This document shows positions 6,492 to 7,726 of a stretch of DNA of 7,726 nt, one piece after another. This stretch comes from Chloroflexi bacterium UBA2235. Its GTDB lineage: Bacteria; Chloroflexota; UBA11872; UBA12225. Every line of letters begins with the position of its first letter. Positions within the stretch are counted from its first letter, which is position 1. The notes beneath the pieces were generated by a model. The model was not told the DNA's origin, made no database searches, and saw only the letters and a list, made by a program, of their open reading frames with translations. The stretch covers positions 32,974 to 40,699 of the forward strand of contig DDYL01000181.1 of NCBI GenBank assembly GCA_002347925.1, in the 5' to 3' direction. Made by a program: the position numbers and the translations under genes.

Positions 6492-6528
6492 GACGGGGCA
6501 GGCGGAAGCCTGTCCCGTCGTCCGTTTT
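6492..6528 (+). terminator. Intrinsic terminator of the sigma/macro-DUF4062 operon
   Basis: Eight bases after the TAG stop, GACGGGGCAGGC (6492-6503) pairs with GCCTGTCCCGTC (6508-6519), a 12-bp stem with one G-U pair and a GGAA tetraloop. GTCCGTTTT follows. This is a good rho-independent terminator for the + strand. It occupies the 49-bp gap between two converging genes, but the minus-strand transcript has no T-run after the stem, so it is probably weaker for the DUF1611 gene. Confidence 0.85.
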
Positions 6529-6533
6529 CCCCC

Positions 6534-7613
6534 TCAACGTGCCTCGCGGGCACGCGAAAAGGCTTCGATCGCGTCAGCGAGAACCCCGGGGCCGTAGCGC
6601 ACCGGATCGGTCGCAGGAAGGCCAGTCTCCGCAGTTGCCCTTCGGACCGCCGCGTTTGCGTCTTCCTCGGACATCCCGAAGGTGTTCAATGAAATCGCTA
6701 ACACCGGTGCAGCTTTCACTGGCGCGGTCACGGCCCGGTGGAGAGCCACAAGATCCGAGAGTGACGGGATTGGAAGCGTATACCGCCTGATCTGGCTTCG
6801 CGAGGATTGATGGCACAGGATCAGGGCATCCGGTGCCGATCCGTGGATCAGTGAGAGGGTCACACCCGAATATCCCGGATGGACCAACGACCCTTGCCCT
6901 TCGACAAGGATGATGTCGCGGGACGTAGACGCTGTCTTGGCAGCCTCCATGACAAGGTCTTCGGATGCTCCCGCGGTGAAGTCAGAGATGACTTCATCAA
7001 TAGATACACCCCATCCGGCAATCATGATCCCCGTCTGGCCGGTGGGGACGAACACGGAAGTCCGACCCCGGCGGCGGAGCATCGCGTCGATTTCCAATGC
7101 GGTCGACATCTTGCCGACGTTGCAATCGCTTCCGACGGTCAGGACGACAGTGGCCGGCAAGGCATGGGCGCGGGTGTCAGCAACCCGGTGGCTGTCGGGT
7201 GCGCGTCGTGCGTCCCAGATAGTCACGCCGCACTCGGCCGCGATCGGCGCCAGTTCGTCGTCGTCGTTCAGGAACGCGTGCAACCCGTTGATGACATCTA
7301 ATCCGGCACGCATTGCCTGAACTATCTGGAACCGCCACGACGCCGGCAGGATACCTCCCCGCGGAGCTGTTCCAAGAAGCAGGGTGTTGGAAGTGGGAGC
7401 GATTGCAAGCGCATCCCCGACCGTCGGAACGATCGGAATGTCCGTTCCAATCCCCACCACGTCAGAAGCGTGCTTCCCGGCGTGCGTCTGGTCGACAACC
7501 GCAACTACCCGGTCGATGCCGTAGCGGATCACACCCACTGCGGTCTTTGCCTCAAGGAGGTCGAAGCCTCCATCGGCGAGGACGATGATCTGGCGCTCAC
7601 CACGCGGACGCAT
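6534..7613 (-). CDS. DUF1611 family P-loop protein (DgcN-like, putative D-glutamate N-acetyltransferase)
   Basis: This is a full-length DUF1611 protein of 359 residues. It has an N-terminal Rossmann-like domain (about 8-145; IIVLADGGFDLLEAKTAVG at 9-27) and a C-terminal P-loop domain. The Walker A motif is GSDCNVGKM (161-169). Downstream family blocks are PTGQTGIMIAGWG (190-202), SIDEVISDFTAGASE (204-218), DIILVEGQGSLVHPGYSG (233-250) and DALILCHQ (262-269). One characterised family member, DgcN of marine Pseudoalteromonas, is reported to N-acetylate D-glutamate, and relatives are often encoded beside Ala-Glu dipeptide epimerases. The exact substrate here is inference. The ATG at 7613 is chosen because GAAAGGA lies 9 nt upstream; a GTG at 7631 would add six residues but overlaps that ribosome-binding site. 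The protein looks cytoplasmic. With the M19 dipeptidase near the other end of the window, it suggests dipeptide or D-glutamate catabolism flanking the sigma/macro module. Confidence 0.88.
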   Translation of the reverse strand: MRPRGERQIIVLADGGFDLLEAKTAVGVIRYGIDRVVAVVDQTHAGKHASDVVGIGTDIPIVPTVGDALAIAPTSNTLLLGTAPRGGILPASWRFQIVQAMRAGLDVINGLHAFLNDDDELAPIAAECGVTIWDARRAPDSHRVADTRAHALPATVVLTVGSDCNVGKMSTALEIDAMLRRRGRTSVFVPTGQTGIMIAGWGVSIDEVISDFTAGASEDLVMEAAKTASTSRDIILVEGQGSLVHPGYSGVTLSLIHGSAPDALILCHQSSRSQIRRYTLPIPSLSDLVALHRAVTAPVKAAPVLAISLNTFGMSEEDANAAVRRATAETGLPATDPVRYGPGVLADAIEAFSRAREAR

Positions 7614-7622
7614 CGAGGAAAG

Positions 7623-7629
7623 TCCTTTC
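7623..7629 (-). promoter_or_regulatory. Shine-Dalgarno deciding the DUF1611 start
   Basis: On the minus strand GAAAGGA stands 9 nt before ATG 7613. It overlaps the alternative GTG start at 7631, which has no good site of its own, so the shorter form is preferred. Confidence 0.65.
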
Positions 7630-7697
7630 ACCGTTTAGGCGGCGAGATGCCCTATCCCGGCCGCTACCGCGCGTCTCCGGGGCACCCCATTGCAACG

Positions 7698-7711
7698 TGA
7701 TCGTGATCATA
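7698..7711 (-). promoter_or_regulatory. Possible -10 box with overlapping palindrome upstream of DUF1611
   Basis: On the minus strand TATGAT (7711 down to 7706) matches a sigma-70 -10 box about 90 bp before the DUF1611 start. The matching -35 would fall beyond the window edge, so the promoter is unproven. A perfect palindrome, TGATC-GT-GATCA (7698-7709), overlaps it and could be the operator of a regulator responding to the pathway substrate. Confidence 0.3.
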
Positions 7712-7726
7712 GCCGAGTAAATGAGC

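Overview
The window is a GC-rich bacterial segment (about 60% GC by eye) with six supported protein genes and no tRNA, rRNA, CRISPR array or complete insertion sequence. The host cannot be fixed from the sequence. The M19 dipeptidase with its unusual DNHGCMP active-site start, and a DUF1611 protein nearby, remind me of Chloroflexota (Thermomicrobia-like) genomes, but that is a weak inference.

Layout. Positions 1-427 hold no gene I can support. An M19 (membrane dipeptidase family) peptidase follows at 428-1447 (+). It converges on a small Ala-rich hypothetical gene at 1499-1921 (-), with a strong hairpin between them. Upstream of the small gene on the same strand lies a 551-residue protein at 2125-3780 (-), made of an N-terminal ARPP-1 (DUF6569-type) domain and a C-terminal macro domain. 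A 261-bp divergent intergenic region separates it from a two-gene operon on the + strand. That operon holds a small ECF-like sigma factor (4042-4611) and, overlapping it by 14 bp, a 628-residue protein (4598-6484). The larger protein has an unidentified N-terminal region, a second macro domain, a charged coiled-coil linker and a C-terminal DUF4062 domain. A GC-rich hairpin followed by T's terminates this operon. Converging on it is a DUF1611 (DgcN-like) P-loop protein at 6534-7613 (-).

How the genes may work together. The two outer genes fit housekeeping metabolism of D-amino-acid-containing dipeptides or D-glutamate. The inner block (about 1499-6484) looks like a self-contained accessory module. 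It has two ADP-ribose-type binding domains in two proteins, an ARPP-1 domain known from predicted NAD+/ADP-ribose conflict systems, a DUF4062 domain (a TIR/deoxyribosyltransferase-like fold often found in STAND/NLR-type proteins), and a dedicated sigma factor translationally coupled to the DUF4062 protein. My main proposal is that this is a sigma-factor-regulated NAD+/ADP-ribose sensing and effector system, plausibly for defence or stress. This combination is not one I recognise as described. The domain calls are well supported by motifs; the joint function is inference.
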